Under the pieces are notes generated by a model. It was not told the origin of the DNA. It made no database searches and saw only the letters and a program-made list of their open reading frames with translations. A program made the translations under genes and the position numbers. Source: an uncultured Nocardioidaceae bacterium (lineage in GTDB: Bacteria > Actinomycetota > Actinomycetes > Propionibacteriales > Nocardioidaceae). Taken from it: a stretch of 64,000 bases of DNA. The stretch spans positions 62,001-126,000 of the forward strand of contig CADCUI010000001.1 in NCBI GenBank assembly GCA_902805845.1. Direction: 5' to 3'. This document shows positions 9,493-19,173 of this stretch, piece by piece. Numbering within the stretch: position 1 is the first letter of the stretch; every line of letters starts with the position of its first letter.

Positions 9493-11153
9493 CCTCAAGC
9501 TCGGTGCTGACCTCGAGCGCGGCGATGGCGGCCGGGACCGTGGTGTCCCGGGTGAGCGGCTTCGTGCGATCGATACTGCTCGCGGCTGCGCTGGGGACCC
9601 AGCTGCACGCCGACGTCTTCACGATCGCCAACACCGTCCCGAACATGCTCTACATCCTGCTGGCCGGCGGCGTCTTCAACGCCGTGCTCGTCCCTCAGCT
9701 CGTCCGGGCGATGCAGAGCGACAGCGACCGCGGCGAGGCCTACACCAACCGGGTGATCACTCTTGCCGGGCTGTTCCTGGCGGGGGTCACCGCGGTCCTG
9801 GTCCTCGCAGCTCCGCTGCTGATGCGGCTCTACCTCGACGGCTCCTTCTTCACCCCCGAGCTCGCCGCCCAGCGGGAATCGGTGGTGGACTTCGCCCGGT
9901 TCTGCCTGCCGCAGGTCTTCTTCTACGGCATGTTCGTGCTGATCGGACAGGTGCTCAACGCCCGCGACCGCTTCGGTCCGATGATGTGGGCGCCGATCGC
10001 CAACAACGTCATCTCGGTCGGCGTTCTCCTCGTCTACCTCCTCGTGTTCGGTCCGGCCTCCGGTGCCGAGCTGTGCGGCGGGTTCTCCGCGGGCGAGGAG
10101 TGGCTGCTCGGCCTCGGCGCGACGGCCGGGATCGTCGCCCAGTTCGCGGTCCTTGTCCCCTACCTCCGGTCGACCGGTTTCAGGTTCCGTCCGCGGTTCG
10201 ACTTCCGCGACAGTGGCCTCGGGCACACCCTCCGGCTCGGAGCGTGGACGGTCGCGTTCGTCGTCGTCAACCAGATCGCCTACACCGTCGTCGTACGACT
10301 CGCCTCGAGCGGCACCGCGGACGCCGTCAACGCGTGCGGCAGCGCCGCGGTGCCGGCCGGCACCGGCTACACCGTCTACGCCGGGGCCTTCCTGCTCGCG
10401 ATGGTCCCGCACTCGGTGGTGACGGTGTCGCTGGCGACCGCCGTGCTACCCCGACTGTCCCGGTCTGCCGCCGATGGCGACCTGGCCGGGCTGGCGCAGC
10501 AGGTGGCCGGCACCGCGCGGACCGCCCTGGCCTTCATCGTGCCGTTCGCGATGCTGCTGCCCGCGATCGCGCTGCCGTTGTCCAACGTGGTGTGGGGCTA
10601 CGCGGCGGCCAGCGAGACCTACTCCGACTTCGCGCCGTCGCTGGCGATCTTCGCTCCAGGGCTGGTGGTCTTCACCGTCCACTACCTCATGCTGCGCGGC
10701 TTCTACGCCTTGGAGCGCACCCGCACGGTGTTCTGGGTGCAGTGCGGGATCGCCGCGACCAACATCGCCCTGGCCGTGCTGGTGACGAGCAACGTCGGTC
10801 CCGCCGACACCGCACCGGGGCTGGTCGCCGCCTATGCCGGCTCGTACGCCGTGGGGGCGGTGGCGTCGTACCTGCTGCTGAGACACGTCCTGGGAGGGCT
10901 CGACACCCGGGCGCTGGCGCGGTTCGGTCTCCGGATCGTTGTCGCGGGCGGGCTCGCCGGGCTCGCGGCCTGGGGCTGGCGGGTCGGCCTCGGATCGGTG
11001 TGGGAGACCGGCGACGGCAAGGTCCAGGCGCTCACGTTGGTGGGCAGCACCGCTCTGGTCGACCTCGCCGTGCTGGTGGTGGTCTCCCGGGCACTCCGCA
11101 TCCGGGAGGTCGGCGAGGTCGTGGGGCTGGTGTCGCGCCGCCTGCGTCGGTGA
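9489..11153 (+). CDS. murJ: Lipid II flippase MurJ (MviN)
   Basis: AAGTVVSRVSGFVRSILLAAALGTQLHADVFTIANTVPNMLYILLAGGVFNAVLVPQLVRA...; ATG overlaps the stop of the preceding gene. Confidence 0.93.
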   Translation: MTSSSVLTSSAAMAAGTVVSRVSGFVRSILLAAALGTQLHADVFTIANTVPNMLYILLAGGVFNAVLVPQLVRAMQSDSDRGEAYTNRVITLAGLFLAGVTAVLVLAAPLLMRLYLDGSFFTPELAAQRESVVDFARFCLPQVFFYGMFVLIGQVLNARDRFGPMMWAPIANNVISVGVLLVYLLVFGPASGAELCGGFSAGEEWLLGLGATAGIVAQFAVLVPYLRSTGFRFRPRFDFRDSGLGHTLRLGAWTVAFVVVNQIAYTVVVRLASSGTADAVNACGSAAVPAGTGYTVYAGAFLLAMVPHSVVTVSLATAVLPRLSRSAADGDLAGLAQQVAGTARTALAFIVPFAMLLPAIALPLSNVVWGYAAASETYSDFAPSLAIFAPGLVVFTVHYLMLRGFYALERTRTVFWVQCGIAATNIALAVLVTSNVGPADTAPGLVAAYAGSYAVGAVASYLLLRHVLGGLDTRALARFGLRIVVAGGLAGLAAWGWRVGLGSVWETGDGKVQALTLVGSTALVDLAVLVVVSRALRIREVGEVVGLVSRRLRR

Positions 11154-11232
11154 CGGCGCTCAGCAGTCACCGAGCCCAGATCGGGCGACGCGGCTTACCA
11201 TGGGTCGGCCAGGACCAGGACGCGTGGACGGG

Positions 11233-13083
11233 ATGTGTGTGGCGCACAATGCCATCGGGGCGGGGAGCGTGGTCGCCTCCCGGTTCCGGCTCGAGGACCT
11301 GCTGGCCGAGGACGCCGGCGCGCGCTTCTGGCGCGCGACCGACCTGACGCTGGTCCGCAACGTCGCGCTGCACGTCATCCGCGCCGACGACCTCCGGGCA
11401 CCGGCCGTGCTCACCGCGGCACGCACCTCCGCCACCGTCTCCGACGGTCACATCCTGCGCGTCCTCGACGCGCTCCACGAGGGTGACTTCGTCTACGTCG
11501 TCCACGAGTGGGGCAGCGGGGTCTCCCTTGACCGGATGCTCGGCGAGGGCACGGTGGAGCCACGCCGGGCGGTCTGGTTGGTCCGGGAGGTGGCGGAGGC
11601 GATCGCGGTGGCGCACCGCCAGGGGGTGGCCCACGGCAGGCTGCTGCCGGACAACGTGCTGCTCACCGACGTCGGCTCGGTGAAGCTGATCGGGTTCGTC
11701 GTCGCTGCCGTGCTGCAGGGTCGCCCGCAGCGCGAGGGAGCGACCGGGGACCCGCCGAGCGAGCACGAGTCCGACGTGCTCAACCTGGGGGCGCTTCTCT
11801 ATGCGTGTCTCACCGGTCGGTGGCCGGGATTCCCTCAGTCGACGCTTCCCGATGCGCCGGACGACCACGGTCGGGTCTGCCGTCCGCGGCAGGTGCGCCC
11901 CGGGGTACCCCGCCGGCTCGACGCGCTCTGCGACCAGATCCTCAACCCCGACCCGCGGACCGGCGTGCACCGCTTCGAGTCGGCCGCAGAGATCCATGCC
12001 GCGCTGGGCGACTACCTCGGTGACTCGCTGAGCGGGGCCACCGTGGCGGTCTCCGGCCCCACCGCGCTCCTCGAGCGTCCGGGGTACTCCGATGCGGACG
12101 CCGACTCCGACTCCGCCGCCGGCACCGACTCGGGCACCGACCCCGACGCCACGCAGGCAGGGTTGCCGCGGTTCGAGGCGACGCAGGCAGGGCTTCCGCG
12201 GTTCGCGACGGACCCGGCCCCGCCGCACTCCGACCCCCGGGCGGCACCGCCCGACACACCGACCGACACGCCGCTCGACACGCCGACGGGTGCGTCGCAC
12301 CGCACCGAAGCGGTCCCCCGACCGGAGCCGGCACCCATGGGACCGGCGTGGACCGCACGCTCCGGCACGGGCCAGGGAGACGGGCCCGTCCCGCCCGCGT
12401 GGGGCCCCGACCCGGCCCGCCGGCACGGGTCCGCGCCGATGACCCCGGAGAAGCGGCCCGGCTCCCGGTCGTTGCGGTTCGCCGCGCTGGTGGCGGTGCT
12501 CGGGCTGGTCCTGCTCGCCGTCGTGGTGGGGGTGTGGCTCCAACGCGACCAGCAGCCGGAGCAGTCGGCCGGGCCGGACGCCTCACCGACGGCGACGGCG
12601 ACGGCGAGCGCCCCCCCTGAGGTGGTGCAGCCGGCCGCCGTCCGTGACTTCGACCCCGAGCAGCAGGACGGCGGGTCGCCGGAGGAGAACCCTGATCTGG
12701 TGCCACTGGCGACCGACGGCAACCCGGCGACCGCCTGGGAGACGCTGACCTACGAGGACGGTCCCGTGCTGGCGCCGTACAAGGCCGGGGTCGGCCTGCT
12801 CCTCGACCTGGGCGCGGAGACGCCGGTGCGCGACGTCAGGGTCACGCTGGTCGGCTCGCCCTATGACCTGCAGCTGCTCGCCGCCCCACCGGAGAGCGGC
12901 GCGCCCACCTCCGTCGAGGGGCTCACCGAGGTGGACACCCGGAGCGGTGTGCTGGGAAACGTGCGGCTGAAGGCCGACGAGGCGGTGACGACCCGCTACC
13001 TCGTGCTGTGGCTCACCGCCCTGCCACCGGGCGACGACGGTGGCTACGTGGGCCGCATCGGCGAAGTCGTCGTCAGGTCGTGA
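11233..13083 (+). CDS. Protein kinase-like (pseudokinase) domain protein with TM and C-terminal discoidin-like region (MviN-associated pseudokinase)
   Basis: Kinase-like fold (VVHEWGSGVSLDRML, VAHGRLLPDNVLLTDVGSVKLIGF) lacking the VAIK Lys, HRD Asp and DFG; TM LRFAALVAVLGLVLLAVVVGVWLQ; C-term DGNPATAWETLTYEDGP...GVGLLLDLG. Confidence 0.85.
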   Translation: MCVAHNAIGAGSVVASRFRLEDLLAEDAGARFWRATDLTLVRNVALHVIRADDLRAPAVLTAARTSATVSDGHILRVLDALHEGDFVYVVHEWGSGVSLDRMLGEGTVEPRRAVWLVREVAEAIAVAHRQGVAHGRLLPDNVLLTDVGSVKLIGFVVAAVLQGRPQREGATGDPPSEHESDVLNLGALLYACLTGRWPGFPQSTLPDAPDDHGRVCRPRQVRPGVPRRLDALCDQILNPDPRTGVHRFESAAEIHAALGDYLGDSLSGATVAVSGPTALLERPGYSDADADSDSAAGTDSGTDPDATQAGLPRFEATQAGLPRFATDPAPPHSDPRAAPPDTPTDTPLDTPTGASHRTEAVPRPEPAPMGPAWTARSGTGQGDGPVPPAWGPDPARRHGSAPMTPEKRPGSRSLRFAALVAVLGLVLLAVVVGVWLQRDQQPEQSAGPDASPTATATASAPPEVVQPAAVRDFDPEQQDGGSPEENPDLVPLATDGNPATAWETLTYEDGPVLAPYKAGVGLLLDLGAETPVRDVRVTLVGSPYDLQLLAAPPESGAPTSVEGLTEVDTRSGVLGNVRLKADEAVTTRYLVLWLTALPPGDDGGYVGRIGEVVVRS

Positions 13084-13721
13084 GCGAGGAGCCCGACGAC
13101 CACGTGCTGCTGGCGGCGCACGTGGCCGGTGACCCCACCGCGTTCGGCACGCTGTTCACACGCCACCGCGACCGGCTCTGGGCAGTCGCCCTCCGCACGA
13201 CCGGCGACCCGGAGGAGGCGGCCGACGCCCTCCAGGACGCCATGGTCTCCGCGTTCCGACGGGCGGAGTCCTTCCGTGGCGAGGCAGCCGTCACGACCTG
13301 GCTGCACCGCATCGTGGTCAACGCCTGCCTCGACCGGCTGCGCCGCCGACAGGTGCGGTCCGCTGCTGCCCTGCCCGAGGACGTCGAGGTGCACACCCGA
13401 ACCGACCCGACGGCGCCCGGCGCCGCTGCGCCGGAGGACCCCGCGGAGGCGGCCGTACGCACGGACCGCGGTCGGCGAATCATGGCGGCCCTGGCGCAGC
13501 TGCCGGTCGACCAGAGGGCGGCGCTCGTGCTGGTGGACATGGAGGGGTACTCCGTGGAGGAGGCAGCGGCGGTCCTGGAGGTCGCGCCCGGAACCGTGAA
13601 GAGCCGGTGCTCGCGCGGCCGGGCGCGGTTGGTCCCGCTGCTGGCGGGTCTTCGGGAGACCGAGCGGAACCGGGGACCTGAGGGCCGCGTCTCAGCCACG
13701 GACGGAGGTGAGCAGCGATGA
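13080..13721 (+). CDS. sigM: RNA polymerase ECF sigma factor, SigM-like
   Basis: LLAAHVAGDPTAFGTLFTRHRDRLWAVALRTTGDPEEAADALQDAMVSAFRRAESFRGEAAVTTWLHRIVVNACLDRLRRR; sigma70 region 4 GYSVEEAAAVLEVAPGTVKSRCSRGRARL. Confidence 0.92.
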   Translation: MSEEPDDHVLLAAHVAGDPTAFGTLFTRHRDRLWAVALRTTGDPEEAADALQDAMVSAFRRAESFRGEAAVTTWLHRIVVNACLDRLRRRQVRSAAALPEDVEVHTRTDPTAPGAAAPEDPAEAAVRTDRGRRIMAALAQLPVDQRAALVLVDMEGYSVEEAAAVLEVAPGTVKSRCSRGRARLVPLLAGLRETERNRGPEGRVSATDGGEQR

Positions 13722-14476
13722 CGACCGACTGGTCGGACGGCCGGCCGGACGACCCCAGGGGCAGCGGAGAACGCGACCCCGAGCCCGACCCCCGAGCCGA
13801 TCTACAGCCGCCCGACGAAGAGCTGTGGGTCGCCCGGACGTTGGCTGACCAGCCGGATCCGACGCTGCCACGGGAGCTGGGTCGACAGCTGGATGCCCGG
13901 CTGGCGGCGCTGGTCGCCGAGCGTCGGACCGAGGTCGGCGGCAGCGGCGCGGACCCGAGACCCGCGGCAGCCGCTGCCCTCCGGGCGCGCAGGCGGCGCC
14001 GCTGGCCGCAGGCGCTCCTCGCTGCTGCCGCGGTCCTGGCCGGCGGTTACGCGGTCGGCACAGGCGTCGTCGGATCGCTTGCCGGGACGGGGGCGGGCGA
14101 GTCGTCGTCGGCCGGCGATGCCGGCGCGGACGCGGAGGGCGGAAGCACCGAAGACTCAGCGGAGGGTCCGGCGGCGGTCTCGGACCTGCGCCGGCTGAGT
14201 GTCTCGACGGTTGCGCTGCGCTCGGAGCACCTCCGCGCCGACGTACGTCGCCTGCTCGCCGCCGGCGACCAGGGAACGAACGACGACCGCGCCGGAGAGG
14301 AGCTGGCCGCCGAGTGCGCCGCGCCCGCCGTCAGGGCCGCGGTGACCGTGTGGCTCGTCCAGTTCGACGGCGGCCCGGCGGTCCTGGCGACGAGCCCCCG
14401 CGACGGGCGGGTCCGGGCGACCGTCTACTCGTGCGACACCGCTCCGCTGGCGAGCATCACGGTCCGCGCCCCCTGA
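13718..14476 (+). CDS. Putative membrane anti-sigma factor
   Basis: ATGA overlap with sigma factor gene; one TM (WPQALLAAAAVLAGGYAVGTGVVGSL); positional analogue of the SigM anti-sigma. Confidence 0.7.
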   Translation: MTTDWSDGRPDDPRGSGERDPEPDPRADLQPPDEELWVARTLADQPDPTLPRELGRQLDARLAALVAERRTEVGGSGADPRPAAAAALRARRRRRWPQALLAAAAVLAGGYAVGTGVVGSLAGTGAGESSSAGDAGADAEGGSTEDSAEGPAAVSDLRRLSVSTVALRSEHLRADVRRLLAAGDQGTNDDRAGEELAAECAAPAVRAAVTVWLVQFDGGPAVLATSPRDGRVRATVYSCDTAPLASITVRAP

Positions 14477-14502
14477 GCCGGTGACCGGTCGGGGGAGCCG
14501 AC

Positions 14503-14530
14503 GGGAATGCCGCGGCCCCTAGCATCTGTT
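14503..14530 (+). promoter_or_regulatory. Candidate SigR/SigH-type promoter for trxB
   Basis: GGGAAT - 19 nt - GTT immediately upstream of trxB. Confidence 0.55.
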
Positions 14531-14581
14531 CCATCCCGGAGAGACGGCTACGGCCGCTCGCGACCAGTGAAGTGAAGGAGT

Positions 14582-15556
14582 GTGCACGACGTGCGTCAGG
14601 TGATCATCATCGGCTCGGGCCCTGCGGGCTACACCGCTGCGGTCTATGCGGCTCGCGCCAACCTGAAGCCGTTGGTCTTCGAGGGGGCCGTCACCGCGGG
14701 CGGCGCGCTCATGAACACGACCGAGGTCGAGAACTTCCCCGGGTTCCGTGACGGCATCATGGGCCCCCAGCTCATGGACGAGATGCGCGCCCAGGCGGAG
14801 CGGTTCGGGGCCGAGCTCGTCACCGAGGACGTCACCGCCGTCGACCTCGTGGGTGACGTCAAGCGGGTCGTCGACGGCGAGGGGGTCACGCACGAGGCCC
14901 GCACCGTCATCCTGGCCACCGGCTCCGGTTACCGGAAGCTCGGGCTTCCCGACGAGGACCGGCTCTCCGGGCACGGCGTCTCGTGGTGCGCCACCTGTGA
15001 CGGGTTCTTCTTCCGCGACCAGGAGGTCGCGGTCGTGGGCGGCGGCGACTCGGCCGTCGAGGAGGCGACGTTCCTCACCCGGTTCGCCAAGAAGGTCTAT
15101 CTGATCCATCGGCGCGACCAGCTCAGGGCTTCCAAGATCATGCAGGACCGGGCCTTCGCCGACCCGAAGCTCGAGCTCGTGCTCAACACCACGGTGAGCG
15201 ACTTGCACGGTGCCGAGAAGCTGGCCGGGGTGACGGTCCAGGACACGCTGACCGGCCAGGCCCGAGAGCTGGCCGTGACCGGCTTCTTCGTCGCGATCGG
15301 CCACGACCCCCGGTCCGAGCTGCTCCACGGCCAGGTGGAGCTCGACGGCGAGGGCTACGTGCTCGTGGACCACCCCTCGACCCGCACCAATCTCGACGGT
15401 GTCTTCGCATGTGGCGACCTTGTGGACCACGAGTACCGGCAGGCCATCACCGCGGCAGGCACCGGTTGCGCCGCCGCACTGGACGCGGAGCGGCACCTGG
15501 CACTTCTCGACCAGATCGCGGGCATCGCAGGCCACAGCGAACCGGCCGGAGTCTGA
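14582..15556 (+). CDS. trxB: Thioredoxin-disulfide reductase
   Basis: [29 protein letters not shown]...[39 protein letters not shown]. Confidence 0.95.
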   Translation: MHDVRQVIIIGSGPAGYTAAVYAARANLKPLVFEGAVTAGGALMNTTEVENFPGFRDGIMGPQLMDEMRAQAERFGAELVTEDVTAVDLVGDVKRVVDGEGVTHEARTVILATGSGYRKLGLPDEDRLSGHGVSWCATCDGFFFRDQEVAVVGGGDSAVEEATFLTRFAKKVYLIHRRDQLRASKIMQDRAFADPKLELVLNTTVSDLHGAEKLAGVTVQDTLTGQARELAVTGFFVAIGHDPRSELLHGQVELDGEGYVLVDHPSTRTNLDGVFACGDLVDHEYRQAITAAGTGCAAALDAERHLALLDQIAGIAGHSEPAGV

Positions 15557-15689
15557 GCCGAGGGAAGAACTGACGGTGTGCTGGTGTTGACTTGGCACAC
15601 CGCGGACCGGCCGACCGGCTCGCCCGGCGGCCAAGCACTGACCACCAGCGAATGACCAGCCGAATGACCAGCGAAATGGAGCACCGACG

Positions 15690-16016
15690 ATGGCCGACAT
15701 GAAGGCAGTCACCGACGCCGACTTCGAGGCGGAGGTCCTCAAGTCCGACAAGCCGGTCCTGGTCGACTTCTGGGCCGAGTGGTGCGGGCCGTGCCGCCAG
15801 GTCGCCCCGATCCTGGCCGAGATCAGCGCCGAGCACGGCGACAAGATCCAGATCGTCAAGCTCAACGTCGACGAGAACCCGGTGGTTCCCTCGCAGTACC
15901 GGGTGACCGGCATTCCGACGATGAACGTCTACCAGGGTGGCGAGGTCGTCAAGCAGATCGTGGGGGCGCGGCCCAAGTCGGCGATCCTCAAGGAGCTCTC
16001 CGAGTTCCTCGACTGA
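15690..16016 (+). CDS. trxA: Thioredoxin
   Basis: KPVLVDFWAEWCGPCRQVAPILAEIS...YRVTGIPTMNVYQGGEVVKQIVGA. Confidence 0.95.
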   Translation: MADMKAVTDADFEAEVLKSDKPVLVDFWAEWCGPCRQVAPILAEISAEHGDKIQIVKLNVDENPVVPSQYRVTGIPTMNVYQGGEVVKQIVGARPKSAILKELSEFLD

Positions 16017-16061
16017 CGTGCCGGCCGGCCGTGCGCCGGCGGACATCGTGGTCAACCGTGG

Positions 16062-16715
16062 TCAACCGGCCGCCCAGGGACCCAGGCCCTCCTGCCGCAC
16101 CGCGGCGGGTGACCGGCTCGGGCGCACCACGCCGAGCAGCCGGCTCAGCGCGGACTCCATCTCCTCGCGCCAGGTCAGGACCGACTTGAGCTCCAGCCGC
16201 ATCCGCGGCTCCCGAGCGTGCGGACGGTGGGTCTTGAACCCGACCCGCTGCAGGTAGGCCGCCGGCAGCAGGCAGCCGGCGCCTCCGGTGCGGGTCGTCC
16301 CGAACGCCTCGACGGCACGAACGCCGCCGCGCTCGAGGAGGTCCTTGACCATGACCTGCATGAGCACCCGGCCCAGCCCGGCGCCGGCGTACCCCTCGAA
16401 CACCTGGGCGGTGGCCAGCTGCACGGCGTCCTCGCTGACCGGGGCGGTCGGCAGCGACGCCGAGCCCGGGAAGTAGCCGGGCGGGGCGTAGACGACGAAA
16501 CCCGCCGGCTCGTCGTCGAGGTAGAGAACTCTCCCGCACGACCCCCACTCGAGCAGGACCCGCGACAGCCACGCCTCCTTCTCCGACTCGGCAGCGCCGG
16601 CGTCGCGGACACGTTGCCGGTGCACCGCGTCGAGCTCCCAGAACAGGCAGGTCCGGACGCTCTCGGGCAGGCCGACGAGGGTGTCGAGCGTGAGACGGGC
16701 GATGCGACGCGCCAT
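16062..16715 (-). CDS. GNAT family N-acetyltransferase
   Basis: MARRIARLTLDTLVGLPESVRTCLFWELDAVHRQRV...ATAQVFEGYAGAGLGRVLMQVMVKDLLERGGVRAVEAFG. Confidence 0.85.
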   Translation of the reverse strand: MARRIARLTLDTLVGLPESVRTCLFWELDAVHRQRVRDAGAAESEKEAWLSRVLLEWGSCGRVLYLDDEPAGFVVYAPPGYFPGSASLPTAPVSEDAVQLATAQVFEGYAGAGLGRVLMQVMVKDLLERGGVRAVEAFGTTRTGGAGCLLPAAYLQRVGFKTHRPHAREPRMRLELKSVLTWREEMESALSRLLGVVRPSRSPAAVRQEGLGPWAAG

Positions 16716-16770
16716 CCGGCTCTCCTCTCGGTGGATACTTGATGGTATTCGTCCTCCCCGAGGAGTGCCC

Positions 16771-18105
16771 ATGCCCGACGGGCCAGAGCGTCCCGCCCTC
16801 CAGGGACGCTCGAGCAGCACCCGGCTCGACAGCTACGTCGACCGGTACGCCGCGCGCACCCGCGGGATGACCGCGTCGGAGATCCGGGCACTGTTCTCGG
16901 TGGCGAGCCGTCCGGAGGTGGTGAGCCTGGCGGGCGGCATGCCGAACATCTCCGGGTTGCCGCTCGACGTGGTGGGCAGGGCGATCAGCGACCTCGTGGC
17001 GACGAACGGCCCCGTCGCCATGCAGTACGGCTCCGGCCAGGGCGACCCGGCGCTTCGCGAGCAGATCTGCGACGTCATGCGCCTTGAAGGCATCGAGGCG
17101 CATCCCGACGACGTCGTCGTCACCGTGGGGTCGCAGCAAGCGGTCGATCTCGTGACCCGCATCTTCTGCGACCCCGGCGACGTGGTGCTCTGCGAAGCCC
17201 CCTCCTACGTCGGCGCGCTGGGGGTGTTCCGCGCCTACGAGTGCGACGTGGTCCACGTCGAGATGGACGGCGACGGTCTGGTGCCGGGAGCGCTGCGGGA
17301 CGCCATCGCCGTGGTGCGGGCTGCGGGCCGGACCATCAAGTTCCTCTACACGATCCCGAACTTCCACAACCCCGCCGGCGTCACCCTCAGCGAGGAACGG
17401 AGACGGGAGATCCTTGCCATCTGTCGTGAGGCGGACGTGCTCGTCCTCGAGGACAACCCCTACGGCCTCCTGGGCTTCTCCGGGGAGCCGCGACGCGCCA
17501 TGCGGGCCGACGAGCCGGCCGGCGTCATCTACCTGGGGTCGTTCTCCAAGACCTTCGCGCCGGGCTTTCGCGTGGGCTGGGCGCTGGCCCCCCACGCCGT
17601 ACGCGAGAAGCTCGTGCTGGCCCAGGAGTCCGCGACCCTCTGCCCGCCTGCGTTCAGCCAGCTGGCCATCTCGGCCTACCTGCGAGCCCACGACTGGCAG
17701 GGCCAGGTCAAACAGTTCCGGGAGATGTACCGCGAGCGGCGTGACGCGATGGTTGAGGCCTTGGACGACATGATGCCGGCCGCGGCGCGCTGGAACGTTC
17801 CCGACGGCGGGTTCTACGTCTGGCTCACCCTTCCCGACGGGCTCGATGCCAAGGCGATGCTCCCGCGGGCAGTGTCCGCCCGGGTGGCCTACGTGCCCGG
17901 CACCGCGTTCTTCGCCGACGGCTTCGGTTCCCAGTCGATGCGGCTCTCCTTCTGCTACCCGACGCCGGAGCGGATCCGCGAAGGCGTCCGACGGCTGGTC
18001 GGCGTCATCGAGGAGGAGCTCGAGCTGCGGGCCACGTTCGGCTCGGGAGGTCATCCCTTCGCCCTCGACCGCGGCTACCAGGCCCCCAGGCCCGACCTCA
18101 CCTGA
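16771..18105 (+). CDS. PLP-dependent aminotransferase, class I/II
   Basis: EVVSLAGGMPNISGLPLDVV...QYGSGQGDPALREQICDVMRLEGI...IYLGSFSKTFAPGFRVGWALAP. Confidence 0.92.
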   Translation: MPDGPERPALQGRSSSTRLDSYVDRYAARTRGMTASEIRALFSVASRPEVVSLAGGMPNISGLPLDVVGRAISDLVATNGPVAMQYGSGQGDPALREQICDVMRLEGIEAHPDDVVVTVGSQQAVDLVTRIFCDPGDVVLCEAPSYVGALGVFRAYECDVVHVEMDGDGLVPGALRDAIAVVRAAGRTIKFLYTIPNFHNPAGVTLSEERRREILAICREADVLVLEDNPYGLLGFSGEPRRAMRADEPAGVIYLGSFSKTFAPGFRVGWALAPHAVREKLVLAQESATLCPPAFSQLAISAYLRAHDWQGQVKQFREMYRERRDAMVEALDDMMPAAARWNVPDGGFYVWLTLPDGLDAKAMLPRAVSARVAYVPGTAFFADGFGSQSMRLSFCYPTPERIREGVRRLVGVIEEELELRATFGSGGHPFALDRGYQAPRPDLT

Positions 18106-18155
18106 CCAGCCGGCGTCCGCGCGCCCCCACCCGCCCGTCCCAGCAAGGAGTCCAC

Positions 18156-19139
18156 GTGGCCCGACGACCCAGCGGCAATTCCGCGGACAGGGTCGGCCGC
18201 GTGCTGGTCCTCGCCGGCGGCCTCAGCCACGAGCGCGACGTCTCCCTGCGATCGGGCCGACGCGTGAGCGAGGCGTTGCGCGATGCGGGGATCGACGTGG
18301 ACGAGCGCGATGTCGACGCGGCCCTGCTGCCCCGGCTCCGCGAGGACGCACCCGACTGCGTGGTGCCGCTCCTGCACGGCGAGTCCGGCGAGGACGGGGC
18401 GATCCGCGAGGTGCTCGAGCTGCTCGGCCTGAGCTACGTGGGTTCCCCGCCTCAGGCCTGCCGGATCGCCTTCGACAAGCCGGTCGCCAAGACCGTGGCC
18501 GCCGGCGCCGGGATCCGCACACCCGCCGGTGTCACCCTTCCCGCCGAGACGTTCCGGGAGCTCGGGGCCGCTGCGGTGATGGAGAGCCTCGTGGCCCGGG
18601 TCGGGCTGCCGCTCTTCGTCAAGCCGGCGAAGGGAGGATCGGCGCTCGGCTGCTCGGTGGTGCGCGAGGCGGCGGAGCTGCCGGCGGCGATGGTCAACGC
18701 GTTCTCCTACGGCGACACCGCGCTGGTGGAGTCCTTCGTGCCGGGCACCGAGGTGGCGGTCACGGTCGTGGACACCGGCGACGGCCCGAGAGCACTGCCC
18801 GTGGTGGGCATCTTCCCCGACGGTGGCGTCTACGACTACACCGCCCGCTACACGGCCGGGTCCACGGAGTTCCAGGTGCCGGCGAAGCTCGACGACGCGG
18901 TGCTCGCCGAGTGTGCCCGGGTCGCGGCAACCGCGCACGAGGTGTTGGGGCTGCGGGACCTGTCCCGCTCCGACCTCATCGTCGACGCCGACGGCACCGT
19001 GTGGTTCCTCGAGGTCAACGTGGCTCCAGGCCTGACCGAGACCTCGACGGTGCCGCTCGCGGTGCAGGCCGCAGGGCTCGACCTCGGTGACCTGGTCGCC
19101 GACCTGGTGCGCGCCGCGGTGGCACGCTCACTACGCTGA
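18156..19139 (+). CDS. D-alanine--D-alanine ligase family ATP-grasp protein
   Basis: VLVLAGGLSHERDVSLRSGRRVSEALRDAGID...PLLHGESGEDGAIREVLELLGLSYVGSPPQACRIAFDKPVAK...LEVNVAPGLTETSTVPLAVQAAG. Confidence 0.88.
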   Translation: MARRPSGNSADRVGRVLVLAGGLSHERDVSLRSGRRVSEALRDAGIDVDERDVDAALLPRLREDAPDCVVPLLHGESGEDGAIREVLELLGLSYVGSPPQACRIAFDKPVAKTVAAGAGIRTPAGVTLPAETFRELGAAAVMESLVARVGLPLFVKPAKGGSALGCSVVREAAELPAAMVNAFSYGDTALVESFVPGTEVAVTVVDTGDGPRALPVVGIFPDGGVYDYTARYTAGSTEFQVPAKLDDAVLAECARVAATAHEVLGLRDLSRSDLIVDADGTVWFLEVNVAPGLTETSTVPLAVQAAGLDLGDLVADLVRAAVARSLR

Positions 19140-19173
19140 GACGCTGACGACCCGGGTGACCCTAGGAGAGCGC

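Noticed and set aside
15988-18054. 688-aa minus-strand ORF spanning the GNAT gene and antisense to the aminotransferase
   Set aside because: Overlaps two well-supported genes in other frames; low-complexity composition
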